NCBI RefSeq assembly: GCF_019649055.1
Contig: NW_026570390.1
Location: 150,482 to 214,481, forward strand
Source of the DNA: Paramacrobiotus metropolitanus
Taxonomy: Eukaryota > Tardigrada > Eutardigrada > Parachela > Macrobiotidae
Reading direction: 5' to 3'
DNA length: 64,000 nt
Shown: positions 11,794-24,975 of the stretch, piece after piece
Position numbering within the stretch: the first letter of the stretch is position 1
Layout: each line of letters opens with the position of its first letter
Notes under the pieces: model-generated
Databases searched by the model: none
What the model saw: the letters and a program-made list of their open reading frames with translations, nothing else
What the model was told of the DNA's origin: nothing
Program-made: the position numbers and the translations under genes

Positions 11794-12129
11794 AAATCAT
11801 TTCCACGATGGCGGCGATCTAACCACAAGAACGATAACAATTACAAACCTTTTACCGACAAAAACAATAACCTTACGGTCCTTACCTTACATTTTGCCAG
11901 CAAAACCATTCGTCTGCCGCAATCATCATCAAGAGTGGCCGCGATACCGCTGCAGGGCCGTCGCGCAACCTCGGCATTCGCCGCAATTTTTACAGTGCAG
12001 TTTGGGAAAGCAAACGAGTAGTCAGACGGGGATGGCGGTATATGAGGGTTTGGTGCTGTTCAGCAGTCGTCACCCTTAGTTAATCCATTCAGTACGTACT
12101 GTCCTAAAATAAATAAGTGTTGAGCGTTA

Positions 12130-15100
12130 TCGCTCTCCGGTGAATACTAGTGACTAGGCTTATTAGACACTGGGCGTTTACCTTGATCGGCTTAGTAATT
12201 AATTTTCTACGTTTTGTCATCAGCCATGACTACTACAAATGGCGCATAAAAACAGACAGCTATGACATTAGATAGTCAATGGCAGAATAAACCCGCAAGG
12301 CTGAAAACCGGTGCTGGCGGTACTTTCTGCATTCAGACTGTTTAATTTCCTTAACGTGAGTACCGTTTAATTTTCCTATAACGCCGTCTGGAGAAACTGG
12401 TATTGAATGCGACAGTGCGGCAAGACTGTTTCTTTCATTTTACAGGAATCATCTCGATCTTAAAAACTGGTGGTCTTAAAACAATAATTTTCGAAGGCAG
12501 TTAGAACGGTCTGGTGAGGATACTTTTTGCCTTTACGAGGAACTAAGCCAGCAATGTTTCTCATGGATGCAGTTAGACTTATGCTTACTGCTAGTGCTGC
12601 TAGCCTAGCTCAAATTACCGGCAGGCAGCTTTTATCAACGCCAGTCTGCAGATCCGATTTATGCCAAAGCGTTGGTACGTAGATCAGTGCTGAACTGAAT
12701 TTGACTGAATATGAGATTAATTTATCATATGTACGGAAAAATACTTTATCGAAGATAGCTGAAAAAAACTACGCAATAAACTGGATTTAGTGGTTGTCAA
12801 CAGACCAGCTGCCACCGCTTTTCAGCGATCACGTGAAAAAAGGTAAAAGCGGAAAAGCAGTTCCCGCTGTCTGCAACGCTAGATGTACTGACTACTTAGT
12901 TTGTTTGACGTCTGAAATATCCTGATATATCTAAATAGATTTCGCTTATGACATCCTTATTGTTACTGGTTTTCCGAGTTGATTTTACGGGGTAACGCTC
13001 CGGCAATGCTGGTAGCAGTTTTTGAAACGAGGTCACCGATCGACCTGAAAATTAGCTTTCCGTTGTTAGTCCCCCATATCACTATTCTGGCCAAAGAGTT
13101 ACCGTTTTGGCGATGGTGGGAACACGGCAAAAATGCCCCCCGGACATTTTTGCCGGTCACAGTTGTGAGCTCTGTGCCAGCTGGCCCTATAAAACACCGA
13201 TAGGACGTTTTTCAGGGATTTAGTGTGATGATTTTCTTAGCCCATGACATCGTCTCCAACATGGATGACACCATCGATCCCTGCACGGATTTCTACGCTT
13301 ACGCATGTGGCCGTTGGAACGTCAGCGATCAGGGTCAGGCTGGCGTCTTGAAAGCCAAGATTTCCGTGCAGCTTCCAGGTATGTGCCAAAAGCATTCGCT
13401 GATTGGATTTCGGGCACCCAGTCACTCGTTAACGCTACTAACCGAAATTTTCCACTTTCCGCCCTTGGTGTCTGGCGCGTTTTTCGCGCAACTTTGGGCT
13501 GCGCGACAGGTTGCCGCGGAACATTTGGTACTGGGATAATTCGTCATAAATAATCGGCCACGAGGACTATTAGACGTGAGACAGTTAGCAACAGGACACT
13601 GTGTTTTACGGACATTGCGTAAAACATATGGTTTTTTGTGGCAAATGGCGATATGAATGTTCATTGTCATAAACCGTGTCAGAATATTTTGACTCCCAAA
13701 AAGCGGGCAGCCAAATGTCACGTTCCGAAACGGCTGCGCGACGAGTTGCCCCAAAACAAATTGTTACTGTGCTACGGAATAAGTGAGACGAAATGTCCCA
13801 CGACGGAATGTCCCGCGGCAAATCGGGCTGTCACGGGTGACGGAGGTGAAGCATCAGTCCATGTGCTCTTACAACTTCAATCGTTAATCTTAGACAGAAA
13901 TTTAGCCGCCTACACACCACGGATGCAGAGCTGCATTTTGTGATCCGTGCCCGTATGTCGTTCGCATTTTTGTGTCTTTTAGAACTGTTTGACAATGGAA
14001 ATTACACCAATCCCACCGAGAAAAAAGCCACAAATATATACAAGCAGTGCATCCGCCAAGCTGATGGTATTTGAGGCTAACTTCGTTTTACTTCGCATAA
14101 TCATAGCTGCAAAGTATGCTTTCCTGTTTCTCGCATTAGAATTAAGTAGCACATTGGTAAGAAAATAATTGTGAAACAAGGATCTGCATATGAGTCGAGC
14201 AAAAGCTTCCTATTGCCAAAAACACAGAATGTCCACCATCTTCCGATTTTGTTAATAGACCGACCATTCGATGACCGCAGTCTTGTGCGCGCTATTGACG
14301 CGTTGTTAGGTGGATGGTCGCTATTGAAACGCCACCGCAGTGTGTCCGCATTTCGCTTGGACGACGCTCTCGTTCGGTTGCAGCTGAACAACATTGTGAC
14401 TTTCGGCTCTCTTTCCGTATCCCGAAACGTTCTATCCGGAAACGAGAATATCCTGTTTTTTTCGAAGCCTTACCGCCTCAAGTGGCTGTGGGAAATGGAT
14501 GCATTGATCAATGGACATGGCAACCTCACTGTAAGCAATTTAACTGCGCAGCTGATGAACAAATGGACGCCGATCGTGCAACGTTTACTGAAAGCTACCA
14601 ATGCAAGTGCAAACTGGTCAACTGTAAAAAATCGACTGGAGAAAGCTATTAGACTGGATGTCAGGCTGGCTGTGGGGCGGATTGAGGTGTGTTACAAAAA
14701 TCTATTGAATCTTTAACGGATATTTTGGTACCTATTGTCAAAAAATGCGTTCCGGTCTTTCTTTGACAGTAATATTTTGGAAAAATATTTAAATATTTCT
14801 CATTCTTTTTCTCCGTTGTATTTTATTTTTTCCAATATTTTTCCTTTTAATTGCATTTAAATTTTCTGTAAGTTATTGCTTTGCTTTATTTTCAATTTCG
14901 TATTTGTTTAACATTATTTATTTTTTGTTTTTTTTACATATTTCGTCAGCATTTTCGTTTCTTCCATGCTTGTTTCGTTTTTCTAGATTGGTACAGTTTG
15001 GACTTATAAAGACCTTCAAAAGCGCTTAACGTTCGGTGACTTGTCTAGACCACCATACCGTTCGCAGTTCCTAGCGTCCTTTTTGTCGCTGTTTAACACC

Positions 15101-17500
15101 ATGCTCAAAGCATCTTCAGTGAAGTTTCAAGCCACTCCTACCACGACGTTTGGCGCCCCCGGCTTGGAGTATCTTATGACGTTGGATCAGATGATGTCGC
15201 AGCTGGAATGGGACGGGGATGCCGGACAGACGGCACTGGCTGACTGGCTGTGGTGGACTGCCGTTTATCACTATCACCTTTCATACCGAGGGAAGGGCAC
15301 CTGCGTGCGGTTGGTAAAAGCGGCCATGCCGCTGGCCGTGTCGAGAATGTTCTTCAAGACATATATACCGAGCAACGCCGTTGAAAAGGTCAAGCACATA
15401 CGGGTTTTTATTACGAAACAAACTTCTCCAGAAATTTTTTGTGCAGAATATGGAGTCAAGGCAAAAAGCCAGATGAAGAAGTAATTAACGGCTTTTTGCG
15501 TCCAACAGGCAAAAGTGCTGACATCCGAAATTGCTAACGGAGTTCGCGACGCTGTCCTTCTCAAAGCGGCCTGGATGGACCGGGCAACGCAGAATGCCGC
15601 CCTGGATAAGCTAAATCATACACTGCGGATGATCGGTTACCCCGAAGAGTTCTTGCACAATTCGACACTCATTGATGAACTCTATGCAAAGGCTAGTCAA
15701 ACTTGCATGGTGTACTGGTAATTGCTTATAAATACTTTAAAGGGTGGAGTATTGCAAAAAAGTAAGCTGAAATCTCCTCAGTAAAATCTGTGCTTTGGTA
15801 TGGCTTGGGATCATTAGTAGAAGCGCACGGTCATCGATGAGTATAACGACGGTCATATAATCAACCGGTGCGAACCTTATCCAGTTTGCAGGTTCAAGTG
15901 GAAGTATCATTGTTCGGCACACTGCGTACTATCGATCGAAGCAACGGTTGGATTAACCTGCGAAAACTCTCCCACACAGCCGCTCGCGATGATCCGTTTT
16001 ATCCGACCGATGTGACCTTGCTAAGCGCCGAGATGCTACCAGAGTTCAATCGTATTGGTAACTAGTAAGCTGGTTTATTTCTGACTGTTGTTTTATTATA
16101 ACTACCCTTGATATAGTTGCTTGTTTTCGATACGTTAACTGCTGTTTCACAGACTTTGCCGTTCAAAAATGAGTAAACGATAATTAATGCAGCCTTCTGA
16201 ATAAATATTATACATTTTTATTGAGATCCATCAAGAGAAGATTAAAATCCTTCTTTTTAATTATGATCCATTCATTTTTAATCTTACATTTTTGCTTCTG
16301 ATCAAATATCTTACAACTTTTTTTAATTTTGTATGTGTGCTTTTTTATTATTTTCCTTTTGTCTGTTACAGGTTTTAGTTTCTCGTTTTGAATTTAGTCA
16401 ATACCGGTAGTCGGTAGATAAGCACTTCAATATTATCGCTGGTTGGCTTTGCAGTGATTCCGGCGGCATATTTGCAGCCACCAATGTTTTACGCGAGCGA
16501 CATGGACATTATTAACTACGCTCGCTTGGGCTATATCATTGGGCACGAATTCACCCATGGTTTTGATATCGTAGGCGAGTATGATTTCTCTTCACAGAAA
16601 ACATTTTCTCCAAATACATGTTATGTTTAGGGAAAGAATTTGGCAATGATGGCAAACCGTTTAGCTGGTGGACTAATGTGACACAGAACAATTACAATAC
16701 AAGGAAGCACACTTTAGTGAATTTCTACAACAATATGAGCACGAAGACGGACAGTGTCGATGGACTGCAAACTCTCGACGAAAATATTGCCGACAACGGC
16801 GGATACCGCGCTGCTTACTTGGTCTACTAATAATTTATTAATTTAATATTGATTTATGGTGTTCAAAAAATGATTATTCTGCAGGCTTTTCATAATTTTA
16901 TGCGTCGCACGAGATTCCACATCAAACTGCCGGGTTTGGAATCCATCAACGAGGAGCAACTGTTCTGGTTAATAGGAGCTCAGGTGACATTTGTTGGCGG
17001 TTAGAACAGGACATTGTTACAGCGGGATTTATTTTTAGACATATTGCTCCCGTCATCCAACATCGCTTGGCACAATGCACGCACCAAACAGATACCGGGT
17101 GATGGGACCGTACATGAATAACGTGGATTTCAGTTCAGCTTACAACTGTTCGCTGGGATCCCCGATGAACCCTTGGATTAAGGCGTGGTAGAGGTGGTTT
17201 AACTTTTATTTAGGATATCATAATACTGTACGGTGGTGAAAGGTGATTTAAACAGGTGATCACTGTAAATTGGCAAATGCTTCTTAGCTTCGCTTCAGTA
17301 TTCTAGTGGTAGCATAAAGCGGAGCGCTTCCCTTCTTACTTGTTAGTATACGTAGCATTGACTGTACAAGTGTTCGCCCATCTGTCTAACTTTGATATCT
17401 AATGAAAAGGAAATTACATGATTTTGTATTAGACATTGGGAGCGTTTGTACTCTGTATTACAAGCGTTACTAAATAAGAAGCGGAAATGCCGCTCGATGG
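12130..17500 (+). repeat. Segmental duplication, paralogous to about 560-6990
   Basis: Similarity to the NEP-A block begins in the 5' flank (near 560-600 against 12130-12180), runs through all exons and most introns, and ends after the 3' flank. There AATAAGAAGCGGAA-type sequence is shared at about 6970 and 17470. Differences inside are mostly insertions in copy A (foldback element, tRNA-like unit), so copy B shows the empty sites. Confidence 0.8.
12554..17191 (+). CDS. NEP-B: secreted M13 (neprilysin-like) metallopeptidase, 11 exons, about 694 aa
   Basis: Exons: 12554-12674, 13241-13378, 13983-14066, 14259-14686, 14987-15388, 15509-15691, 15892-16057, 16455-16574, 16631-16821, 16885-16983 and 17039-17191; total 2085 nt (695 codons with the stop). 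The phases are identical to NEP-A. It has a signal peptide, CRSDLC, MDDTIDPCTDFYAYACG, the zinc motif HEFTH, the third-ligand motif ENIAD (preceded by Asp, where NEP-A and most relatives have Gly), and the end NPWIKAW. It shares with NEP-A the loss of the Asn-Ala substrate motif (AEML here) and of the terminal Cys. Introns after 15691 and 16574 need GC donors. All exons are open, so the gene is probably active. The predicted role is extracellular peptide cleavage, but the missing motif makes ordinary neprilysin activity uncertain. Confidence 0.85.
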
Positions 17501-18193
17501 GAGGGTAAACAAAATTCTGCCGCTAAACAAAATACGAGTATTACGTTACAGCTCGTCTTAAAACTCGACTCCTTAGTTTTTCGTAGCGTACACATGGCAA
17601 AGAATGCATTGTACATTAAACTACTCGGAATTGTAATAACCCTTAATAGGCACCTAAAATTTAGCATGACTGGTTGTTTCCGGAAATGACTAGCAAGATC
17701 TTTTGCTGTTGCTCAAAGACTCAGAAGATCAAGAATTAGAATCATTGGGAGTATGCGCAGTCAGGGAGAAGATAGCTTGTTCCAGTTTCGGGGTCACGCA
17801 CCTTTTACTTAAATAAAGCTATACATAAATGATAATCCCTAGTTTCTCATATCCGGAGTATATCCTGTTCTCTCCTAGATCTGTGATTATCGCTTGAAGT
17901 CATGGTTTTGACCGACTGTAAAATTATGTCATTGCCATCATCCGGCAGCTGTAGCACTGGCAGCAAGGGCACTATATTTCATTGCGCGAGAACGTTTAGA
18001 CATGAACTATTACATGGGTACTCGTGCTTTTAACGTTTTGCCGAAAAGTTAAAATGCAGGGTTTGCGGGAGATAATCTACTCCAGATCGAGGCTACTTTT
18101 AAGGTGACAAACGTTCACAATGCGGCGAGATTGGCTGTCTCAATCAGCAAATTTAAATTGACGACCACGTTATATCTTGACGCTGTAGAAGTA

Positions 18194-18285
18194 TTAAGGG
18201 ACTGGGCCGGCACATGGTACCAAATTCCTGTACATACACAAAAACTTAAACTTTCGCGCACTTCCAAACACATTGTTGTTCCGGG
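18194..18285 (+). mobile_element. Solo arm fragment of the TTAA foldback family
   Basis: It starts TTAAGGGACTGGGCCGG and continues with CACATGGTACCAAATTC and CTTTCGCGCACTTCCAAACA, matching one arm of the 1195-1881 element with scattered changes. The other arm is absent. The flanking 17.2-18.2 kb and 18.3-18.6 kb hold no recognisable gene. Confidence 0.6.
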
Positions 18286-18593
18286 TCCTAATTATAGGAA
18301 AATGTATGGAGCAAGATAAATAAATACCGAGTGTGGGTTCACACGTGGGACAGATAAATGTTTCTGCGATAATGTCAGCGTGAAGTTTATAGACGACCTT
18401 AAATGGATACAGAGTTGTTGCAGAATCTTTAAATTTTACAGTACGTAACGGGTGGGTGAACAAAAGGGCGGTTTCCGCTTTTAGTCCATATTTCGTAAAC
18501 TGTTTGCCCCACCGTGATACTGCGTAGGCTCGTTGGGACAGACAATCAAACTGACTAACAGAAACAGCAAAACGTTTTAAAAAAAATTAGCAG

Positions 18594-18927
18594 TACTTCG
18601 CATGGGGCCTTAATTTTTCCTCTCATACAGTACGGGAAATTTTGTTTTCCCCCGCACATATGTGCTGCTTAGTCGCTTGCTTACACGCTTAAAGCTACGA
18701 ATGCAGCCTAAAGTTGGCTGCAGCTAAAAACCGGTTTCTGGCCAACTCGGCATATCCGGTTGCGCAACAGAACAACAGAGAAGAGAAAGCTCAGATAACG
18801 GCAAACGTGTTGCCGCAGCTCACGCGGCTTTAAACTGCAGTCGTAAGCGACTAAGCGGCCCATGTGCGGGGGAAAACGAAATTTCCCGTACTGTAGGTGG
18901 GGAAAACTTAAGGCCCCATGCGAAGTA
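18594..18927. mobile_element. MITE with CTTCGC ends and TA target duplication
   Basis: Inverted ends TA-CTTCGCATGGGGCCTTAA and TTAAGGCCCCATGCGAAG-TA extend imperfectly for about 90 bases on each side around a short core. The element is 330 bases long with no coding capacity. The TA target duplication and the end sequence are shared with the element at 46328-46783. Confidence 0.65.
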
Positions 18928-19300
18928 TTCCTTTTAACTGGTGGCTACCAAAGTGTGTCGAAATATATTTTGGCCAACTCGCAAAACTTAGAATCTTGGG
19001 GCATTTCTTTCCGGTAGAGAGTCAGAGACTTTTGTATATTTCAACTGTTTCGTCTAGAAAAACACATCTTCTTTCAATAGTAAAAAACGTTTTCGACATG
19101 CTGCATGCGCTGGACGAGTTATTCGCTAGCGCACGTTTTGACATTTCAAAAAAATGCCGACTTTTGTTTGACTTGTATCAGCATTTCTTGATAAAATTTT
19201 TGGCCGCATGACAGGTCGCAGCAAAAAATGACGGGTTAAGTTTATATGTAGCTAATACATTTCCCTTGCAGAAATAAGACTGACGCGGAATTGGAGGCTA

Positions 19301-19919
19301 CCGATCACTTCGGCCGTTTTCATTTCGGCCGTATTCATTTCGGCCAAACTTTTTCGGACGGCATTCACTTCAGCCGCCGATCACTTTGGCCGCAGTTCCT
19401 TTCGGCCGACGCTTATTTTGGTCTCACATGGGCAAGAAAACGTTACTTTCGAAGAAACTACGTTTCGATGGTACAGTACCATAATCTTTCGAATAACCTA
19501 AGAATAACTAGAGATTAATCTAAGAAAAACCTAAGAAAACGTAAGAAAACCTAAGAATAACCCAAAAATACCCTAAAAAACCTAACAAAACTAAATAAAC
19601 CATAAGAAACCCACGAAAGCCAATAGACCGAAAACAACCTAAGAAACCTAAGAAAACTAGGAAAACCTAAATAGCCTAAAAATAACCCAAGAAACCTAAG
19701 AAGAAAACCTAAATAGCCTAAGAATAACTGAATAACCTAAGAAAACTGAAACAACATAATAAAAAAAACTGAAAACTGAAAAAAATAAAAAAACTGAAAA
19801 CTAGAAAAACTTAAGGAATTTAATATGGCCAAATGTCCTATTGCCGATTGAGCGGTGGCCGAAATGAGTGCTGGCCCAAGTGAACCTCGGCCGAAATGAA
19901 CGTTGGCCGAAGTGATCGG
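19301..19919. repeat. CGGCCGAAAT-type element with CCTAAGAAAA-filled interior
   Basis: The ends are inverted: CCGATCACTTCGGCC and GGCCGAAGTGATCGG. Each side carries several degenerate copies of a unit of about 15 bases, (C)GGCCGAAATGAAcg. The interior, 19495-19800, is a degenerate run of CCTAAGAAAA/CCTAAATAG units. A half copy lies at 58988-59118. It does not look coding. Confidence 0.6.
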
Positions 19920-21242
19920 ACGCGTGAATGGGATATGAATAAAACATTGGTCAGAAAAACAATGAATTCTGCTTGCGGATTTCACAAGAATTACTCGGGG
20001 GGACTCTCGGTTATTCCCTGTATTGGCCAAACACGGTTGCTAAAATGTTGCAGTTCCCTACGGTAAAAAGCTCAAAAACAAGCCTTCTATTCGAAATAGT
20101 AACGGAATGTGAAAGCCGATAGCTCCGCCTTCAGGATTGGCCATTCGCCGTTGTGTTTTGCTGTTCTGGGGATTTCTACCCCATACATTTCTTCCGTGTT
20201 TTTACGGATCTGCAGCACAGTTGTACTGACTGCAGAATCCTTCCTGATTAGTCTGGTGCTTGCTGCGCCACGGTGCGCGAGTTAGATTTTGGCATTAAAG
20301 CCTCAGTCCGGGTTCGCCGCTGTTTCGCCCGATTCGCCGTCGAAGGTACGTGGGCGCCCATTAGGCCCCACGTTACAGGAAGCAACCTGAATATCCTTAA
20401 GTGAGAAGCGGCAATTGTTTGTTTGAAAATTGGTGAACTCAAAGTTTCTGTCCCAGGCCAACCGTAATCCCACCTACTTTTGCAAAACAATTTTTAAAAA
20501 CGTCAGACCTTTGCGTAACGCCCGTTAAATTTGACTTTGATATGCCGAAAACATTGCTCTTTCGAACGAAGCTGAAACGATGTCAGTGAGGCATCAGACA
20601 GACTCAGCGCACTCTGGTAAAACAAACCGCTATTTTGTTCAGCCGCACGGTACCTTTTAGTAAAGTAAAAAATTACTCTAACCATCGAGCTGTAGCCTGT
20701 CATGGCCCTGTATGTATGATCGTTGCGCAAGGTTTAAATATACTTCGTGCTGTGCAGTCCTACGGTATAACGCCAAAAAGTTGTTTATTTAATGATAAAA
20801 GTTAAAAAGTAGGCAGTGGTCACAGGAAGTTAAAAAAACCGTGGGGAGTCAAATCATAGTAGCCGTCCAAGAGGGTACTGCGTGTAGGGCCCTTGTAGGG
20901 CATACCTTGTATTCATACAAGCTTTCCGTTCAAGACGTAATTACGCGCCGATTTTAGTAATTGCGCCGCCGTGGCTGTGCTAGCGGTGTGTTGTGTACTG
21001 TGTATGTTAGTAAATCCAAATAAGAGATCATTTTGATGTAGCCGGAAGCCGAGACAAGTAACCGATTTGCAAAGAAAGCCTGAACTTGTGATATGTCGAA
21101 GTATTCAGTATTACGTTACACAAAATTACTTTAGATCAGCAGGTGTTGCAGTATTTAAAGACTCTGTATGTTCACTGAGCAGGAGCTATAATTATTGTAT
21201 TTATGACAGCGGCGTGCTGTCACCCCATAGGATAATTGCTGT

Positions 21243-21425
21243 ATATGTGGTTCAGTTGTGGTTCTGTAGTGGTTCTATGGTCGTTCTGTGTGGTTCTATA
21301 GGTTCACGTGAATCTATTTAACGTTGGAGTTTTTGTTTACTTGGTTCTATTGGTTCAAAACCAAATGAACCACTCGTGTCCTGGCCTATAGGTTCATTCC
21401 CATAGAACCACTAATGTCCTAACTT
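21243..21425. repeat. Degenerate GGTTCTATG repeats on both strands
   Basis: About a dozen GGTTC-containing units occur, first in one orientation (GTGGTTCTATAGGTTCACG) and then in the other (GAACCACT, AATGAACC). They could fold into a hairpin with a loop near 21330. The rest of 19920-22985 is intergenic: I saw only a short GACCGAC(A/G)TGACCGAC run at 21806-21831 and a variety of AT-rich stretches. Confidence 0.45.
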
Positions 21426-22984
21426 GGACATTCTATGACCGATTGATACGCAGTGACATCGGCAACACCAATGCTCGGCTCCGCAGATTTTACAAAGAAG
21501 GTGATAGATTAATGATAGCGTGGTGTTTAAAAAAGATGGGTAGATAGAAAGAGTAAAGCTGAAAAAGTATAGAGCGATGTTTAAAATGCCACATAGCGAA
21601 AGAAAAATAGAAACTAGGAAAGTGCACCGCTGTTGGCTTGCACTAAAAGACCGAAGCGAAGCGGGAAACCAAGGTTAATAAACTGTTTGCTGAGTTTGTT
21701 TTAAAACTGTTTTAAAAACAATTTTATATTTAAAAAATATTTTTTTATTCCGTATTTTTCGGTGTGCTTGTCCGTATTTTAGTTAAAATTATTGAAGCCG
21801 GAGGCGTGACCGACATGACCGACGTGACCGACAAAATTTCTGTTTTTCTTGAACATAGAGGACCTTCGCTTCGCTTCGGTCGATAACAAGGTAAAAAAAA
21901 TTCTGAAGAAGTATTGTAGTAACTGCAGCGCTGCAGATTGCGGTTCTGCATCTAAAAGAATTTAGTTTGATTACTGTGATGGTTATTTAGAGAAATGAAG
22001 CAGAAGTTCCAAAACTGCAGATAAAAATGCCTCGTTTCCGGCAAAAACAATTTCATAATTTCTGTGTTATGTTTACTCGACGGGAAAACATTCATACAAC
22101 TTGGTTATTGACTCTTTATGCGGTAGAAATGATCTGCCCTTCCTGGCGGAAATGGCCTCCAACTGGGTCGTGAATACGTTTGACGTCTCTAACTGTCTGT
22201 ACTACGTACTTTGATAACGTACGTCAGACTACTCTAAATTCAGTATGAGAGAAAGATTTATATCGAGAAACACAAGCGCACGCCGGGGATTATGTACTGC
22301 TCATTTTGCAGACCGGTCTTTTAGCTGCTTGTCTTATTATTTTGGTGAAGTGAATTTAGCGTTAAGCTACACAGTACACGTCTCACACTAGAAACCTATC
22401 CGTGGCCGTAACTTAAAGGTTTTACTTAAAGTAATTTGGCTGTGGATGGTCTACTGGCTACTGTCGGTTTATGCCGCGCAGTTTGCGCGGGTCTACTAGT
22501 TTAACTTTGTTTTATTCAGCATCGTTCATCTGAGTCAGCAAAAAAAGGCAGTCATGGGCAAACACGATCAGAAGAGAGACTGATTCTGCCCAGTTTTTCT
22601 GTTAGTGAATCTTTTAACAGGTAATGGTCATTAAAATAATAAAAAAGTTGCAAGCTCGGCCACACTCTCTGTACTTCATAGTTAAGATCTGAATATTAAA
22701 AAACAACTACAGTAAATCTGTTAAATGAGTTAATGAATTGCACGAATCAAGCAAAATCCCCTGCACAACTGCTAGTGCTATACCTGATTTACGTATAATT
22801 TTACCTATGATTTTACAACAGATTTACGTATGATTTACCTATACCTGATGCACTTTCTTGCACCTTGCTCCAAAGCTATTTTTACTGTAATTCTTACTGT
22901 TGTTACGGTATTCTTACAGTATTATACTTAATATGATATTATACCTAATTTGTTACTCTCCAGCTTTGAATTTTTAGGGATAAT

Positions 22985-23600
22985 GTTATGCGTGAGACTG
23001 TTTTAGCAGAAAACGTGGTGGGCATGAAAACTGGGTTCCTCTCTACAACGTCAACTTACGGTAGTGCAGTTTAAACTTGGCATCGATATGTATGAAGCCT
23101 GAATCATCGTGTAAGATAGTTAGCCGGATACCGATTCAGCAGCCAGCCAATTCATATCGCGGCCAGTCTTCCGGTTATCCCGCTAGACGGTAAAATATTG
23201 GCATTTCGCTGAACTGCACATGGTACACGTTTCAAGTGGCTGATTGCATTTTTTCCCGAACTGCGCTCATAATTTCCAGCATTCGGGCTGGGTTGTGCGC
23301 AGCGTGGCATTTATGGAACATGTGCCTATTTCAAGTGCTTTCATATTGCCAATCACTTTGCCAGTGATCAAAACAACTCAAAACTTGATGGATAAATGTT
23401 ATTATGGCCAAAGTACATCGGTATCTATTCGTTACAGCAACCATTAATATTACAGTAGCAACCATTAACATTACAGTGGCAATAGCGCATTAGCGCTAGG
23501 TTTAATTCCAAATTGTAGACTGTCTGGTGACAGCTAAAGGCTTAAAATACTTCTATGCATACAACCAAAAGTGCAGGACCCATTGACAGACTGGTATTAA
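22985..23600 (+). repeat. Second copy of the 7020-7960 direct repeat
   Basis: It runs collinearly with the first copy, without the MITE. It lies next to the inverted copy of 10490-11660, so the neighbourhood of 7-12 kb seems to have been copied here in at least two pieces, one of them flipped. Confidence 0.6.
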
Positions 23601-23829
23601 ATTGTCCATTGTCATCCATACAACAAAAACTCGCTAAGACAGCAACCATTAAAGCCGATAAGAAGATATTCAAACTGCAGACATCAAAAGAAGTGCCAGA
23701 GTTCGCCAACTTGGTAAGGGGTTGTCGTTGAGAAATCATCACCGGACATCGTAGGAATGTTTCCAAAAATCAACAATGGAATGGTTTTCTTTCGCACATT
23801 GTGTAGAAATCCCAGGTATACGGTAAAAT

Positions 23830-24400
23830 GTATTTGCGAAAAATCAACATCCACACCTACAGCGCACGCAAATTCAGAGTGCGTCGCATTCGCAAGAGTA
23901 GTTGCAAAACCGGCCAGGAGAATGTAATTCAGCCACATCGAAAGCCAAAACATCGAAAAAGAAACTGCGGACCAAGAACGTTCTTAGCTGTCACCCTCGT
24001 GCCGGTCGACTTCGTGCGCTCGCTACTTTACCGTCTGCTTAAACTTTTTATTTCGGCGCAGATAAAAGCCACCTGATGCACTCCAAATCGCACAAACATC
24101 TGACAGCCGACCCAGATGACATAATTATTGCGTCTTATGGTCAGAAATGCAATAGTACAGCATCTCGTTAACCGAAACAAATCGAACGAAGGGAAAGCTC
24201 CTTTCAAAAACATTATTATCGCGGGCGGGACGTAAATCGCATCGGTAAGTATGGGCTAATAAATGATGAATAAAATCAACATCTGGTAGCGCATATGCTT
24301 TTGGAAAGCGGATGACGTGTTTCTGTATATAAATCCCGCCTTTCGTTCGAAGAAGCTGCAGCGGCCGAGCAAAAATCTTTTACTTTTGACTTACAGATAC
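23830..24400 (-). pseudogene. Decayed F-box-family fragment, inverted copy of 11087-11793
   Basis: On the minus strand the sequence keeps KHVIRFPK, LPDVDFI, SVNEMLYYC and the QVAFICAEIK block, but with a frameshift near 24110-24130. It then leads into exon-C-like sequence, also out of frame. A minus-strand ORF from 23953 begins with a signal-like stretch. It overlaps the frame-shifted exon C similarity and has no start codon in the sister copy, so I take it as chance. Confidence 0.6.
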
Positions 24401-24975
24401 TTCGTGATTTAGGTTTACCTCTTCATCCGGGCATGGCTATTTGTATATTTTCTGACGAAAATGTTTAGTAAATACTGACAATGTATACTCTAACACAATT
24501 GTGTAACGTTCGTTGTCCTAAGAATACCTGATTGTGATTTTAACAGCAGCGTCTAATGGCCTTAGAAACCTCGCTGCCTTTCTTCATGTATAAATCATCC
24601 TCCCATCGGACGGAACTTCCGCTTTTTATTAAGCAACACTTGCAATACTGCAGAATACAAAACTGTGTAATTGTAACTTCATCAGCTATTAGCGCAATAA
24701 GGGCGAATACTCGTATACTGATCCGTTTACAGTAGCAGTCTATGGAGTCTACGAGTCGTAAAGCATTGAAAATTACTATTTAAAAATTTTGTGAATGTTG
24801 ACAATGTATTGAAATTTTGTGAATGTTGACAATGCTTTTTACCGGAATCTGTGTATTCAGACACTGGGCTATGACAGTGTCGCAGTAGGCATAGTTAAAC
24901 GGGAGAAAACCTAAGAAAACCAACTAACTAAGAAACCACTAATGGAAAATCGGAAAGCCTGTCTTCTATCCTGCT

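Noticed and set aside
23684-23953. Minus-strand ORF beginning with a signal-like peptide
   Set aside because: It overlaps frame-shifted F-box-family sequence, and the sister copy near 11500 has no start and an early stop.
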